Assembly (NCBI GenBank): GCA_963706515.1
Contig: CAVPMW010000007.1
Span: 62,001 to 126,000, forward strand
DNA length: 64,000 nt
From: CAVPMW01 sp963706515
GTDB lineage: Bacteria; Chloroflexota; Anaerolineae; Anaerolineales; UBA4823
Reading direction: 5' to 3'
The first letter of the stretch is position 1; each line of letters opens with the position of its first letter. The position numbers and the translations under genes are program-made. The notes beneath the pieces are model-generated. The model worked only from the letters and a program-made list of their open reading frames with translations. It searched no databases and was not told where the DNA came from. Positions 9,770 to 19,036 of the stretch are shown here, in pieces.

Positions 9770-10138
9770 TCAAGAAAAATTGATCTTTGTCGCTGGAGCA
9801 TCCCCTTTTACTTCGTAACGGGTGCACTCATAGACACCTTTGGCTACGTCCGCAAGCAGGTTATCTGCTACTTCGAGCAGCACGGCGACTTGGGGATCGC
9901 TAAGGCGGTAATACACGTAACGCCCGCGCGGTTCCCTCGCCACCAGCCCGCAATCGCTCAGGCAAGCCAGGTGGTTGGAAACGTTCGACTGGCTGAGGCC
10001 GGTCGCCAAAATGATCGCGGATACCGTAAGCGGACCATTCCTCAATGCATCGAGGATCGACAGCCTGGATGGGTCCGAAAAACCCCGGAACAGCTTGGCT
10101 TGCAGAGCGATGGATTGTTTACTGGCTGCAATTAGCAT
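9770..10138 (-). CDS. ArsR-family metal-responsive repressor, CmtR-like
   Basis: Small winged-helix repressor, 122 aa, expected to release DNA when it binds metal. The recognition region is LSQSNVSNHLACLSDCGLV. Cysteines fall at 59, 63 and 105 (HLACLSDCG and VYECTRY), nearly the spacing of the Cd/Pb ligands described for mycobacterial CmtR (57, 61, 102), so Cd(II)/Pb(II) sensing is a reasonable inference. It is the first gene of an operon with the P-type ATPase, and a perfect palindrome covers the promoter -10 region upstream, suggesting autoregulation. A GGAG sequence precedes the ATG at 10138 at normal distance. Confidence 0.85.
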   Translation of the reverse strand: MLIAASKQSIALQAKLFRGFSDPSRLSILDALRNGPLTVSAIILATGLSQSNVSNHLACLSDCGLVAREPRGRYVYYRLSDPQVAVLLEVADNLLADVAKGVYECTRYEVKGDAPATKINFS

Positions 10139-10162
10139 AGTTATTACTCCACATATATCATC

Positions 10163-10190
10163 ATATCAGCATACGGTGATATTATATCAC
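10163..10190 (-). promoter_or_regulatory. ArsR operator overlapping the -10 box
   Basis: GTGATATTATATCAC (10176-10190) is a perfect 15-bp palindrome, and its centre reads TATAAT on the minus strand, so bound repressor would cover the -10 box. A second, overlapping inverted repeat ATATCA-N8-TGATAT occupies 10163-10182. No good -35 is visible. Confidence 0.6.
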
Positions 10191-10224
10191 ACTTGATCCT
10201 GATATATTTATAAAAAATATACGT

Positions 10225-10272
10225 AAAAGCAGGCAGGTGAGCGGGTCAATTGCCGCCTACCTGCCTGCTTTT
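10225..10272 (-). terminator. Terminator of the nucleoside transporter operon
   Basis: A 10-bp perfect stem (10229-10238 with 10259-10268) is flanked by AAAA and TTTT, about 55 nt after the permease stop on the minus strand. The flanks would let it act in both directions. Confidence 0.7.
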
Positions 10273-10328
10273 AAGAGTGCTCCCCCGCAATCCCGGCGGG
10301 GATTTATTGTTTAACCGATGCTGCCGGC

Positions 10329-11426
10329 TTACTGCTTATCATATGGCTGACCGTCCGCAGCAGGCGGTACTGCACGACCCACCACCCCGGTCAGCACCAC
10401 GATCGTCAGGATATATGGGAGCATCGCAGGCAGCTGCGAGGGAATATCGGGCCTGAAGATGCTCACAGTCGCCGTGAGACTTGTCCCCATGCCGAAAATC
10501 AACGCCCCCAGCAGGGCGCCAAATGGGTTCCATTTTCCAAAAATCATGGCTGCCAGCCCGATGAAGCCCAGCCCATTGGTCATCAAGGGATTGAACACAT
10601 CCACGGCTTCCAGGGTAAACCAGGCTCCTCCCAACCCGGCGATCAAGCCACCGATCAGCACATTGATATAGCGCACCCGGAAGACGTTGATCCCCAATGT
10701 GTCCGCAGCCCGCGGATGCTCGCCAACGGAGCGTACCCGCAGTCCCCAGGGTGTAAAGAAGAGCACGTATTGCAGGACGAACACCAGGATATACATGATA
10801 TAGACGAGGGGCTTTTGTTGAAAAAATATCGGACCAATGATCGGTATCTGGCTGAGCACCGGAATATTCCAAATCGGGAATGTTCCTGGACCCGCAGGAA
10901 GGTTCTCCGCAAGGAATTGCCGGTAGAAGTAACCGGTAATCCCGATTGCCAGGATATTGATTACCGTCCCACTGATGATCTGGTCAGCCTTGAATTTTAT
11001 CGATACCACAGCGTGTAAGGCCTGCAATGCCAGCGCTGAGATGATGGCAGCTACTAATGCGACCCAGCGGCTTATGCTCCCTGCGGTAGTCGAGTCCATT
11101 CTGGTCAACAATACCTGATATAGAAACAGGTTCACTGCATAGGCTACCATCGCAGCCATCAGCATCTTCCCTTCGATGCCGATATCGACTACCCCGGAGC
11201 GTTCGCACATCACCCCACAGAAGGCTGCAAAGGCTATGGGAGTCGCTAGCCGGATCGTCTGCGATAAAGTCCCAACGACACAGGGCAAGCCACACTTTCC
11301 CCCGATTACCAGGTTCAGCAATCCCCACGCCGCAACCAATGCAATGATGGCAAATATGACAGTGATAAGCCTGCTCACCCACGAATTGGTACGTGTTTTC
11401 CCGAGCGTCTGTGTTCCGGTAGCCAT
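10329..11426 (-). CDS. Nucleoside ABC transporter permease (BMP-type, second permease)
   Basis: Integral membrane subunit of a BMP/Nup-type ABC importer, 365 aa with about nine hydrophobic segments. Recognisable family stretches are GVMCERSGVVDIGIEGKML near residue 93 and SVGEHPRAADTLGINV, with GLGGAWFTLE later. It is the last gene of a four-gene operon reading lipoprotein, ATPase, first permease, second permease; the spacing to the preceding permease is 3 nt. Its N-terminus has a longer cytoplasmic tail than the membrane core requires. The substrate is probably a purine or pyrimidine nucleoside, by analogy with characterised BMP systems. Confidence 0.85.
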   Translation of the reverse strand: MATGTQTLGKTRTNSWVSRLITVIFAIIALVAAWGLLNLVIGGKCGLPCVVGTLSQTIRLATPIAFAAFCGVMCERSGVVDIGIEGKMLMAAMVAYAVNLFLYQVLLTRMDSTTAGSISRWVALVAAIISALALQALHAVVSIKFKADQIISGTVINILAIGITGYFYRQFLAENLPAGPGTFPIWNIPVLSQIPIIGPIFFQQKPLVYIMYILVFVLQYVLFFTPWGLRVRSVGEHPRAADTLGINVFRVRYINVLIGGLIAGLGGAWFTLEAVDVFNPLMTNGLGFIGLAAMIFGKWNPFGALLGALIFGMGTSLTATVSIFRPDIPSQLPAMLPYILTIVVLTGVVGRAVPPAADGQPYDKQ

Positions 11427-11429
11427 GGA

Positions 11430-12849
11430 TTAGCCTCCCCCCCAGCCTTTGGTCAGTTGAGTTTCTTCTTCCGGGCGGCGGGCTGCCTTGATATGGTATA
11501 TCCAGCGGATTATTCCCGGAGCTGCAACAAATAAAAGCACCAGGGCTTGGATCAAAGAAATGATGTATTTCGATACTCCGGAGTTGAGCTCCATGAGGTC
11601 TGAACCGTTCCGCATGGCACCCCACAAAAATGAAGCGAGGATGATGCCAAACGGGTTATTTTTAGCAAGCAAGGCGATCGCGATGCTGTCGAAGCCATAT
11701 CCGCTGGAAAAGAACAATGGCAGGCAGCGACAGGTCGAAACACCCAGCACCTCGATCGCCCCAGCAATGCCGGCGAGTGCGCCAGACAGGGACATCGTCA
11801 GTACGATGTTGCGGGTGATATTCATACCTGCATAGCGGGCTGCATTCGTGTTTGCCCCCACAGTCCGCAGCTCAAAACCAGTGATTGTCTTCCAGAGCAG
11901 CCACCACACGAAGACGGCTGCCATAAGAGCCAGGATAAACCCAATATGCAGCCGGTCGTATGGATCATTGAACGGCCACCAGATGCGCGTCAGAAGGGGT
12001 ATGAGGAAAAAAGCGATGACACCGATAACCGCTCCAAACCCAAAGGTATAAATACGCCTGTGCCTTTGGATTCGCTCCCTTTTACGCCAGGCGGGTCGGT
12101 CAAACAGCCAGCGCGCGAATAATAACGCGACCAATGCCAGCACTAAAGCTACACCGAGGGCATTCAGGGGGTCTTTCAATCTTTCCGGTATCTCTGCCAT
12201 CGCCCACAGCTGAGCCGGAGCGAGCAATTGTCGGTGTCTGTACAGCCGAGCTGTTTTTATCCTTGATCGGGCCGCTGATCAGGTACTCTACCAGCCGGAA
12301 AGCGATGTAGTTCATCATGATGGTGTTAATGACTTCATGCGCTCCGGTACGCGCTTTCAAGTATCCTGGAATTGCGGCCCAGCCTGCACCGCCCAACGCG
12401 CCGGCTAACAAAGCCAGTGGCAGGTGAATGATCGCGGGCAAGCCACGCAATGCATACCCCACAAAGGCTACGCAGACCGCTCCAATATAAAACTGTCCTT
12501 CGACGCCGATATTAAACAGGCCTGCTTTAAAGCCGAGGGCAACTGCCAGGCTGAGGAATATGTAGGGAGTCGTAGCAACGATTGTCTCAGAAAGACCGCG
12601 CTGTTTGACAAATGCGCCCCGGAACATACCTGAATACGCCTCGATGACCGTCTGGAAGCTGCCGCTGGTAATCCAGATAACGACCGCTCCAATCGCAAAG
12701 GCAGTAAACAACGCCAGCAAAGGCATCCACGCGGCATCCCAGACCTTTTGCAGCCAGGCACGTGCTCGCGAGGGCTTGGCTGGTTGGACCGGGGCCAGGC
12801 TCTGTTTTTCGACTGCGCTTGAAGGATAAACTGGTGGGTTATTCGACAT
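11430..12849 (-). CDS. Nucleoside ABC transporter permease (BMP-type, first permease), frameshifted
   Basis: First membrane subunit of the BMP-type importer. The N-terminal part has the family pattern LGFKAGLFNIGVEGQFYIG and GAHEVINTIMMNYIAF; the C-terminal part has GANTNAARYAGMNI and FSSGYGFDSIAIALL. One extra base near 12222-12227 splits it; the fusion reads QTPTI-LAPAQLWAM and gives 472 aa. The ATG at 12849 is chosen because it overlaps the ATPase stop by 11 nt, a typical coupling, whereas the longer frame to 12870 would add residues unlike the family. The transporter cannot work if the frameshift is real. Confidence 0.8.
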
Positions 12850-14390
12850 TTTCCACCTCCCTGGATACACCCGCCATCAACAACCCCAGCAGCTCACGCG
12901 ACGCCTCCTTAGCATCCAATGTATCTAGAATTTGGCCTTTGTACATGACCGCAATCCGATCAGATAAGCTCATAATCTCATCTAATTCCGCACTGATCAG
13001 GAGCACTGCCGCACCTTTGTCACGCGCTTCGACAATGCGCCTGTGGATGAATTCGATGCTTCCCACGTCCAGGCCGCGGGTTGGCTGGTTGACCAGAAGC
13101 AGTCTGAAGGGGCGGGATAGCTCACGGGCTACAATTACCTTTTGTTGGTTGCCGCCAGAAAGCGCGCCAGCATTGGTCTCAATGCTGGGGGTGCGGATAT
13201 CGAATGTCTCTACGAGGTCCTCAGCCCGCCTCTCGATGACAGGCATAATAATCTCGATCCCGTTCGAATACGGCTTTTGATAATAAGTACATAAAACCAG
13301 GTTGTCCCGGACAGGGAAAGACAATACCAGACCGTGCTTATGCCGGTCTTCGGGCACATGTGAGGCGCCCACCTCGGCTATTACCCGGGGTGAAGCATTC
13401 GTAGTATCTTGACCAAGAATTTTTATGTGACCCTCGGTCGCATGACGCAGCCCGGTGAGCGCTTCCGCTAATTCTGTCTGACCATTACCTTGCACGCCGG
13501 CAATCCCCAGGATCTCCCCGTCACGGACTTCGAAAGAAACGCCGTCCACAGCCATATGCCGCCGGTCATCCTGTACATGCAAGTTCTCCACCTGAAGAAT
13601 CACTTCCTTCGGATGGGCTTCGGCTTTGTCTACCTGGAGAAGCACTTCGCGCCCGACCATCATTTCTGCCAGTATCTGTTGGGTAGCCTCCGCTGGCTTA
13701 ACCGTGCCGACCATTACACCAGCCCGCATTACACTGATGCGATTAGCCACGGCGAAAACTTCACGCAGCTTGTGGGTGATAAAAATGATCGACTTCCCTT
13801 GTTCAACTAATGAGTGCATAATTACAAAAAGCTCATCGGCTTCTTGCGGTGTAAGGACAGCGGTCGGCTCATCCAGGATCAGGATCTCGGCTTCCCGGTA
13901 TAGCGCCTTGATAATCTCTACGCGCTGCTGCGCTCCGACCGGAAGATCCTGGATATAAGCATCCGGATCGACTGCCAGTGCGTACTTCTCACTCAGCTCC
14001 AGAATACGCCTGGCAACACTCCTTCGATCGAGCACAGAGAGCTTGCCCAACACCTTCGTAGATGAAACAACCGACTCCTGTCCGAGCATGATATTTTCTG
14101 TAACCGTTAAGTGGCGGCACCAACATAAAATGTTGGTGTACCATTCCTATCCCCTGGGCAATTGCGTCATGCGGGCTGGTGATTTGGGTAAGCTTGTCAT
14201 TAATATAGATTCCCCCTTCATCTGGCTGGTAAAGCCCATAGAGAATATTCATCAGGGTTGACTTACCCGCCCCATTCTCACCCAGTAAAGCGTGGATTTC
14301 ACCCTTCTCCAGGTCAAAGCTTACATTGTCATTCGCCAGTACGCCGGGGAACCGCTTGGTAATTCCTGTGGTTTGCAAAGCCAGGCTCAT
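12839..14390 (-). CDS. Nucleoside ABC transporter ATPase with two ATP-binding domains, frameshifted
   Basis: Energises the BMP-type importer. Two nucleotide-binding domains lie in tandem: the first has Walker A LLGENGAGKST, Q-loop MVHQHFM and Walker B LILDEPTAVLT; the second has a degenerate Walker A (IAGVQGNGQTE), LSGGNQQK and LLVNQPTRGLDVG, as is usual for sugar/nucleoside-type ATPases. One extra base near 14115 breaks the frame after MLVPPL; in the next frame the sequence continues as TVTENIMLGQE. Merged length is 516 aa. A GGAGAG ribosome-binding site supports the ATG at 14390. It is the second gene of the operon. Confidence 0.82.
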
Positions 14391-14418
14391 CGCTCTCTCC
14401 ATTGGCTCAGTATTTAGG

Positions 14419-14449
14419 AATTTGGCGGCGGCTCTGCCGCCGCCAAATT
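14419..14449. repeat. Perfect 14-bp hairpin
   Basis: AATTTGGCGGCGGC pairs perfectly with the arm at 14436-14449 around a TCT loop. It lies between the BMP lipoprotein and the ATPase gene and belongs to the set of GC-tipped perfect hairpins seen elsewhere in the window. It may reduce read-through after the abundant binding-protein message. Confidence 0.5.
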
Positions 14450-14471
14450 ACCCCACAATATTCAGCTTAGA

Positions 14472-14510
14472 AAAGAGGGCGCTGGATTTCTTTCACACAG
14501 CACCCTCTTT
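14472..14510 (-). terminator. Attenuating terminator after the BMP lipoprotein gene
   Basis: A 13-bp stem (14472-14484 with 14498-14510) pairs fully only as minus-strand RNA, where the one mismatch becomes a G-U pair. It begins 18 nt after the lipoprotein stop and ends in a T-rich stretch. It would lower expression of the ATPase and permeases relative to the binding protein. Confidence 0.6.
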
Positions 14511-14527
14511 CGTATACAACTTGCGAC

Positions 14528-15632
14528 TTACGGCGTGTAACCGGTTTTAATCGATCCGTCGATCAAGCCCTTAGCGGCTTCCTGGATCTTCGCCTTCAAG
14601 TCGGCTGGGATCTTGCTGTCCCAATCATGGAATGGGGCCAGTCCTACACCGCCGTTAGCGAGATTGGCTGTATCGACGCCAGCCTTTTCAGTGCCACCGT
14701 TAAAGCTCTTGAGGTATTCATAGACGGCGACATCGACGTTCTTTGCAGCGCTGCTCACCAATGCATCCTTCACCTCAGGATAGGTATTGTACTGGTCGAC
14801 ATCGACGCCGATCGCCATCAGACCTTTCTCTTTGGCTGCCAGCAGACCGCCATTGCCGGTATTACCGCCAACGCCGAAGACTACATCGCAACCCTGGTCG
14901 ATCATGCTCTGACCGGTTTCCTTGCCCTTGGCGGGATCGGTGAAGGAGGGGATGTAGACGTTCAAGCGTGTTAGCATCCGGCTTGATCCACTTGGCGCCA
15001 TTCTGGAAGCCAACCACGTAGCGCACTACCGGCGGGATTTCCATACCAGAAACGGTGCATACGGTGCCGGTCTTGGTCATACCACCGGCGAGGACGCCTG
15101 CCAGGAATCCGACCTGGTCTTCCTGGAACATCAGGCTGGTCACATTCTTCAACCCACCGTCATCATAGCAATCCTTGACGGTATCCGGGCAGGCTGCTGA
15201 GCCTGCGCTGGGGAAATAGGCGTTGTCGATGATCGCGAACTTGATGTTGGGATATTGCTTCGCCTTGGCAGCAGTTGCGTCACCCATCAAGAAGCCCACG
15301 GTAACGATTGCATCGTAGCCCTCGGTGGCGAATTGATCGATATTCTTTTCATAGTCGGTGGGCTGCTTGGATTCGATGAACTTGGCGTCTAATCCGAATT
15401 CCTGGGCAGCCTTCTGAACTCCAGCCCAGGCTGATTGGTTGAAGGACTTATCGTTTACACCGCCGGTATCGGTCACCAGGCCAATCTTGAGCTTGGGTGT
15501 GGCTGCCTCGGTTGGTTGCGGTGCCGTGGTTGCTTGGGGTGCCGTGGTTGGAGCGGCTGGAGTTGCACAGGCACTCAACACCATTGCAGCCAGAATGAGC
15601 AGAGCTAAAAAGGGGTAAACTTTTTTAGACAT
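14528..15632 (-). CDS. BMP-family substrate-binding lipoprotein (PnrA-like), frameshifted
   Basis: Extracytoplasmic nucleoside-binding component of the ABC importer. Signal peptide with lipobox LSACATP (Cys near residue 21), a TAPQ-rich linker, then the BMP domain: KIGLVTDTGGVNDKSFNQSA, FATEGYDAIVTVGF, GFLAGVLAGGMTKTG, and in the second piece DVVFGVGGNTGNGGL. One extra base near 14968 splits the gene; merging yields 367 aa, normal for the family. It is promoter-proximal, with a GGAGGAG ribosome site 8 nt before the ATG, and a terminator-like hairpin follows it, consistent with high expression relative to the other subunits. Confidence 0.85.
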
Positions 15633-15904
15633 GGATTTCTCCTCCGTGGAAGATTTACTAGAAGTGTGAGTTAGTTGGTCATAGAAAATGGGGAGATTAA
15701 ATTGGTGAATCCGTCGTATCGGCAGCCTCCTTACATTTGTTTTATGAGAGAACTACGATACTCTACACATTTATGCCTGGAAAACCATCATTCAGGCACT
15801 CCAGGCAGCTTATGAGCAAAGTATATTACCCTTTATCCGATTTTGCAAGCACAGCCTTCGCCTGTCTCTTGAGCAGGCTGTTTGATCAATTACAACCATT
15901 CCGC
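15633..15904. other. Intergenic region upstream of the BMP operon, with an inverted repeat
   Basis: No gene is visible in these 272 nt. TGCCTGGA-N18-TCCAGGCA (15774-15807) is an 8-bp perfect inverted repeat about 140 nt upstream of the BMP lipoprotein and 100 nt after the second lipoprotein gene. It could be an operator or the terminator stem of the upstream gene; no T run follows it. The operon promoter must lie here, but I cannot place it. Confidence 0.4.
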
Positions 15905-16981
15905 TCAGCGGGGCTCACCCGTGGTTGGATCGACGCCGGTATCCACATAACCCGACTGTAAATCAGCCATAAAGCTTTCCACCAGGCGCTGTTTACCTGC
16001 GCTGAACAGATCAGGATTTCTATTATCCATTACCAGCGGAGCCTCCAGGGTCGCCCCTCCCTGTCCGGCGAGCAGGTTTGGCAGCAGGGATTTAACCGCG
16101 GCTGATGTATCCGTTTTGATCGTCGCCACCCAATGCTCTTTAACACCGGCAGGGGGGTCGACGCTGGCAATGATATTCACTCCTTGGTCTGCAAGATACG
16201 CGAACAATTCATCGCTGCCAACCCCTGGAGCGACATAGGCTGTCAGAACCCCTTGCGCGATCAGCTCATCGGCGGCTGACTTTAATTCATCTGCGCTCGC
16301 CCCAGAAGATACCTCAGCTGTTACGGGATATTGAAAAAATGGGGGGTAAGGTGGTCGGCACAGCCCACAGAAATAAACTACCCCATTGAGGAACCCCTGA
16401 ATGGCTCCTTTGCCTTGCGGGCTGCTGGCGTCGCCAATCACTCCCACCCGCCATCCTTCGCTCAAAGCTGCAGCGCTAAAACCTGCCAAATAGCCCTGCA
16501 TATCGGTCCGGTCGGTTTGGTCTGAAATTGTTGTCAGGTTGGGCGCTGGTTGGGTGCCAGGTATTCCCAGCGCCAGGAACTGGGTATCTGGCGCAGCCGC
16601 AACCAGGTCTGTCAGCGCCTGGTTGGGCGGCAAGGCAATCACCAGGCGAAGCCCAGGGTTCAAATCCGAGGGGGATAAACTGGTCCGCATTTCATATGAA
16701 TACCCGCTTGCCTGAATTAATTCTGAATAAAGCTGGACCATTTCCTGTGGCGTTCCTTCCGGAGCGAGCAGGATAATTTCAGCGGTACTGGATGTTGGGG
16801 TAGCTGAAGGTATCGCGGTCTGGGATGCCGTCGGGATTGCTGTCGAAACGACCGGGGTACTCGTTAAGGTTGCCTCCAGCGGGGCAGGTCCGGTTGTATT
16901 ACAGGCAACGAGCACCGTCAGGAGGCAAATAAAGCTGAGAGCCGTTAGCGCCTTCGATAATCTTATGCAGCTACAATACAA
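15905..16981 (-). CDS. BMP-like lipoprotein, divergent
   Basis: A 358-aa lipoprotein with lipobox VLVACNT and a long Thr/Ser/Pro linker before a periplasmic-binding-like domain. Stretches such as DMQGYLAGFSAAAL, WRVGVIGDASSPQGKGAIQGF and LIAQGVLTAYVAPGVGSDELF correspond to the GYLAG and VGFIGG regions of BMP/Med proteins, but the N-terminal ligand strand is diverged (LLAPEGTPQEMVQLYSEL). It sits upstream of the true BMP operon on the same strand. It may be an auxiliary binding protein for the same importer or a sensor. An unusual cysteine pair occurs in VYFCGLCRPPY. Family membership is likely; function unknown. Confidence 0.65.
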   Translation of the reverse strand: MYCSCIRLSKALTALSFICLLTVLVACNTTGPAPLEATLTSTPVVSTAIPTASQTAIPSATPTSSTAEIILLAPEGTPQEMVQLYSELIQASGYSYEMRTSLSPSDLNPGLRLVIALPPNQALTDLVAAAPDTQFLALGIPGTQPAPNLTTISDQTDRTDMQGYLAGFSAAALSEGWRVGVIGDASSPQGKGAIQGFLNGVVYFCGLCRPPYPPFFQYPVTAEVSSGASADELKSAADELIAQGVLTAYVAPGVGSDELFAYLADQGVNIIASVDPPAGVKEHWVATIKTDTSAAVKSLLPNLLAGQGGATLEAPLVMDNRNPDLFSAGKQRLVESFMADLQSGYVDTGVDPTTGEPR

Positions 16982-17133
16982 TTCGCCTGCTCCTGACTTT
17001 ATTTACTCCCTGCCTTCTGCTCAGGCTTCTCGAGACAAACGCGCCTATTTTACTATAGGTTAGACCAGCCCTTTTGGTTAGTACAAACACCTCTCAAGGC
17101 ACGCTGTCCTCAACCGCGTGGGTGATTATAATA

Positions 17134-17243
17134 GGAGTTACGCAGTTGAAAGGTAAAAGGCCGAAAATAGGGGTGATGGGTGGGGGGTCCCCCCCACCCA
17201 TCACCCCTATTTTCGGCAATTCCTTTGGGAACTGCGTAAGTCC
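17134..17243. repeat. Near-perfect 110-bp palindromic MITE-like element
   Basis: The ends GGAGTTACGCAGTT (17134-17147) and AACTGCGTAAGTCC (17230-17243) are inverted repeats with one mismatch, and the core has 27-bp perfect arms (17161-17187 with 17190-17216) around a 2-nt loop. The same core stem recurs at 34618. It lies between divergent genes, so it is not simply a terminator for them. No coding capacity. Confidence 0.75.
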
Positions 17244-17269
17244 AATATGAGTCGATCCGATTCACTGCA

Positions 17270-17303
17270 CAGCTCAGGTGAGCTGGCACAAATCTTGTAT
17301 AAT
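17270..17303 (+). promoter_or_regulatory. Promoter and palindromic operator for the HAD gene (leaderless start)
   Basis: TATAAT at 17298-17303 lies only 7 nt before the ATG at 17311, which implies a leaderless or nearly leaderless mRNA. CAGCTCA-GG-TGAGCTG (17270-17285), a perfect 16-bp palindrome, covers the -35 position, so a dimeric regulator may bind there. Confidence 0.5.
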
Positions 17304-17310
17304 AACAAGT

Positions 17311-17781
17311 ATGATCGAATTGAACATCCCCGGCAGAGAGCTGCTGCAGCTCGAACACCTGGTGTGTGATGTAAACGGAACCCTTGCCGTGGATGGACAG
17401 TTACTGGATGGCCTGGCGCGCAATCTTAACCGCTTGCGAGACCGCCTGAATCTACACCTGCTGACTGCGGATACCCACGGCAGGCAAGAAATTATCGACC
17501 ACCAGTTAGGTATTCAGGCAGTATGCCTTCAACCGGGGGATGAGGCCGGTCAGAAAGCCCACTACGTGCGCCAGCTCGGCTCCGAGCGGGTGGTCGCCAT
17601 CGGTCAAGGCGCTAACGATGTCGCGATGCTAGATCAAGCAGCTTTGAGCATTTGTGTTCTTGGCCAGGAAGGCACTGCAGTTGAAGCTCTCCTGGCGGCG
17701 GATATCGTTGTCCCAGATATATTCAGCGCTCTGGAATTGTTCGAAAAACCGGTCCGAATTGTCGCAACTTTACGCAAATGA
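17311..17781 (+). CDS. HAD-superfamily protein resembling the P-domain of P-type ATPases
   Basis: A 156-aa soluble protein related to the phosphorylation domain of P-type ATPases. The first HAD motif is degenerate, CDVNGTLAVDG, with Asp-x-Asn where DxD or DKTGT is usual; motif II is LLTADTHGR; motif III/IV is AIGQGANDVAMLDQA. A frame is open from 17278, but the -10 box at 17298 argues for the ATG at 17311. It overlaps the DUF389 gene by ATGA. Phosphatase activity is plausible because the first Asp remains, but the substrate is unknown. Confidence 0.75.
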   Translation: MIELNIPGRELLQLEHLVCDVNGTLAVDGQLLDGLARNLNRLRDRLNLHLLTADTHGRQEIIDHQLGIQAVCLQPGDEAGQKAHYVRQLGSERVVAIGQGANDVAMLDQAALSICVLGQEGTAVEALLAADIVVPDIFSALELFEKPVRIVATLRK

Positions 17782-18953
17782 ACCTTTCCCAGCCAGAACA
17801 AACCTCTGATGACCCTGCCAGCCTTCCGCCTGCCCGCAGGCGGCGAGCAATGCGTTTACCGCTTCCAATGAATGCCAACGATCGGGCAGCTTTCCTCGAC
17901 CAGATCGCAGAGTATGTCTATCCATCATTCGACTTTTATCTCTTATCAATACTTGCAGCAGTAATCATTGGAGCAGGCTTTTTATTAAGTGCTCCTGCCT
18001 TGCTGGTATTAGGGGCCGTCCTGGCGCCAATGATGATGCCCATGGTCGGGATCTCATTAGGCACAGTTATCGGATCCGGACGTTTCTTTGCACGCAGCTT
18101 GCTCGGCCTGCTCATCGCAGGTCTGCTGGTTGTCCTGGTTGGTACCCTGATGGGTTATTTGGCACGGCCTTCATTGCCTGCCGAGTTAGGCTTAGTTTAT
18201 GTTTACACTCAGCTTAACTGGACGAATTTCCTGGTGCTGGCTGCCGGCGCTATCCTGACCTCTGCCGCGGTCGCCCGCAACCTGAATGGTCCCATGCTGA
18301 CCAGCGTAGCTTTAGCTTACGAGCTGTTCCTGCCGTTGGTCGCTGCCGGGTTTGGGTTGGGCAGCGGCGTCCCGCATATGTGGCCGGACGGCCTGGTTGT
18401 ATTCGTGGTGTATCTTGCCTGGGGAGCTTTGCTGGGCGCGATCACCCTGGCGGTGCTGGGGTTCCGTCCTATGACCCTCTTCGGTTATACACTGGGCGCA
18501 GCCCTCACCTTGATCGGCATCATATTGCTGATCGGTCTGAGCGTGGCCGGGGCTGCATTTGGCGCACAGGTTGCTTTACCCACCCAAATCCCCAGCTCGA
18601 CCCCAACCATCACACCCACCGTGACCGTGACGCTTACCCCGGTTCCTCCCACCGCTACCCTTACCCCGACAGTGACACCCAGCCCCACATTAACTCCGAC
18701 ATTCACACCTACGCTTACTCCCACCCCGCTTATTGCTCTGGTGCGCTCGCGCGATGCCGTCGGTGCAATCCTCAGAGAGACCCCGGGAGGCCGTGTCATT
18801 GGCAGCTACCTGGATAATACTCTCATGCAGGTCTTACCGGAGGTCGTTGAAAGCCCGGAGGGGGTATGGGTGCACGTCGTCGGTCCGGATGGCAAAGCAG
18901 GCTGGATGCTGCAGGATTTGCTCTTGACCGCGACGCCTGCCCCAAACTGGTAG
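17778..18953 (+). CDS. DUF389-type membrane protein fused to an SH3-like domain
   Basis: 391 aa. Residues about 45-265 form a DUF389-like membrane domain: IIGAGFLLSAPALLVLGAVLAP, PMMMPMVGISLG, and an NLNGPMLTSVALA stretch, with about seven membrane segments. A Thr/Pro-rich spacer of about 60 residues (repeats of TPT and TLTP) then leads to a bacterial SH3-like module beginning at LVRSRDAVGAILRETPGG and ending GKAGWMLQDLL. The spacer and SH3 module would lie outside the membrane and may contact the cell wall. The start overlaps the HAD gene stop by ATGA, so the two are translationally coupled. The role of DUF389 proteins is not established; the fusion suggests a wall-linked transporter or sensor. 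Confidence 0.7.
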   Translation: MNLSQPEQTSDDPASLPPARRRRAMRLPLPMNANDRAAFLDQIAEYVYPSFDFYLLSILAAVIIGAGFLLSAPALLVLGAVLAPMMMPMVGISLGTVIGSGRFFARSLLGLLIAGLLVVLVGTLMGYLARPSLPAELGLVYVYTQLNWTNFLVLAAGAILTSAAVARNLNGPMLTSVALAYELFLPLVAAGFGLGSGVPHMWPDGLVVFVVYLAWGALLGAITLAVLGFRPMTLFGYTLGAALTLIGIILLIGLSVAGAAFGAQVALPTQIPSSTPTITPTVTVTLTPVPPTATLTPTVTPSPTLTPTFTPTLTPTPLIALVRSRDAVGAILRETPGGRVIGSYLDNTLMQVLPEVVESPEGVWVHVVGPDGKAGWMLQDLLLTATPAPNW

Positions 18954-18974
18954 CTCTCTATCCCGCCGAATGGG

Positions 18975-19036
18975 TAAATCAATTTTCCCTCCCCGTTTTG
19001 GGCAGGCTGAAGTTGCCTCAGGCGATTTCGGGGGGG
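18975..19036. repeat. CCCTCCC/AAGTTGCC-type intergenic repeat reaching into cdd
   Basis: The modules CCCTCCCC...GGGCAGG, AAGTTGCC...GGCGATTT and a G-run match the right halves of the composite elements at 56821 and 62214 in the same order. The last six codons of cdd, including its TCA-complement stop at 19018, lie inside it. Confidence 0.6.

Noticed and set aside
17161..17216. Repeat-spacer unit of a CRISPR array
   Set aside because: It is a single palindrome with distant copies, no regular spacers and no cas genes anywhere in the window.
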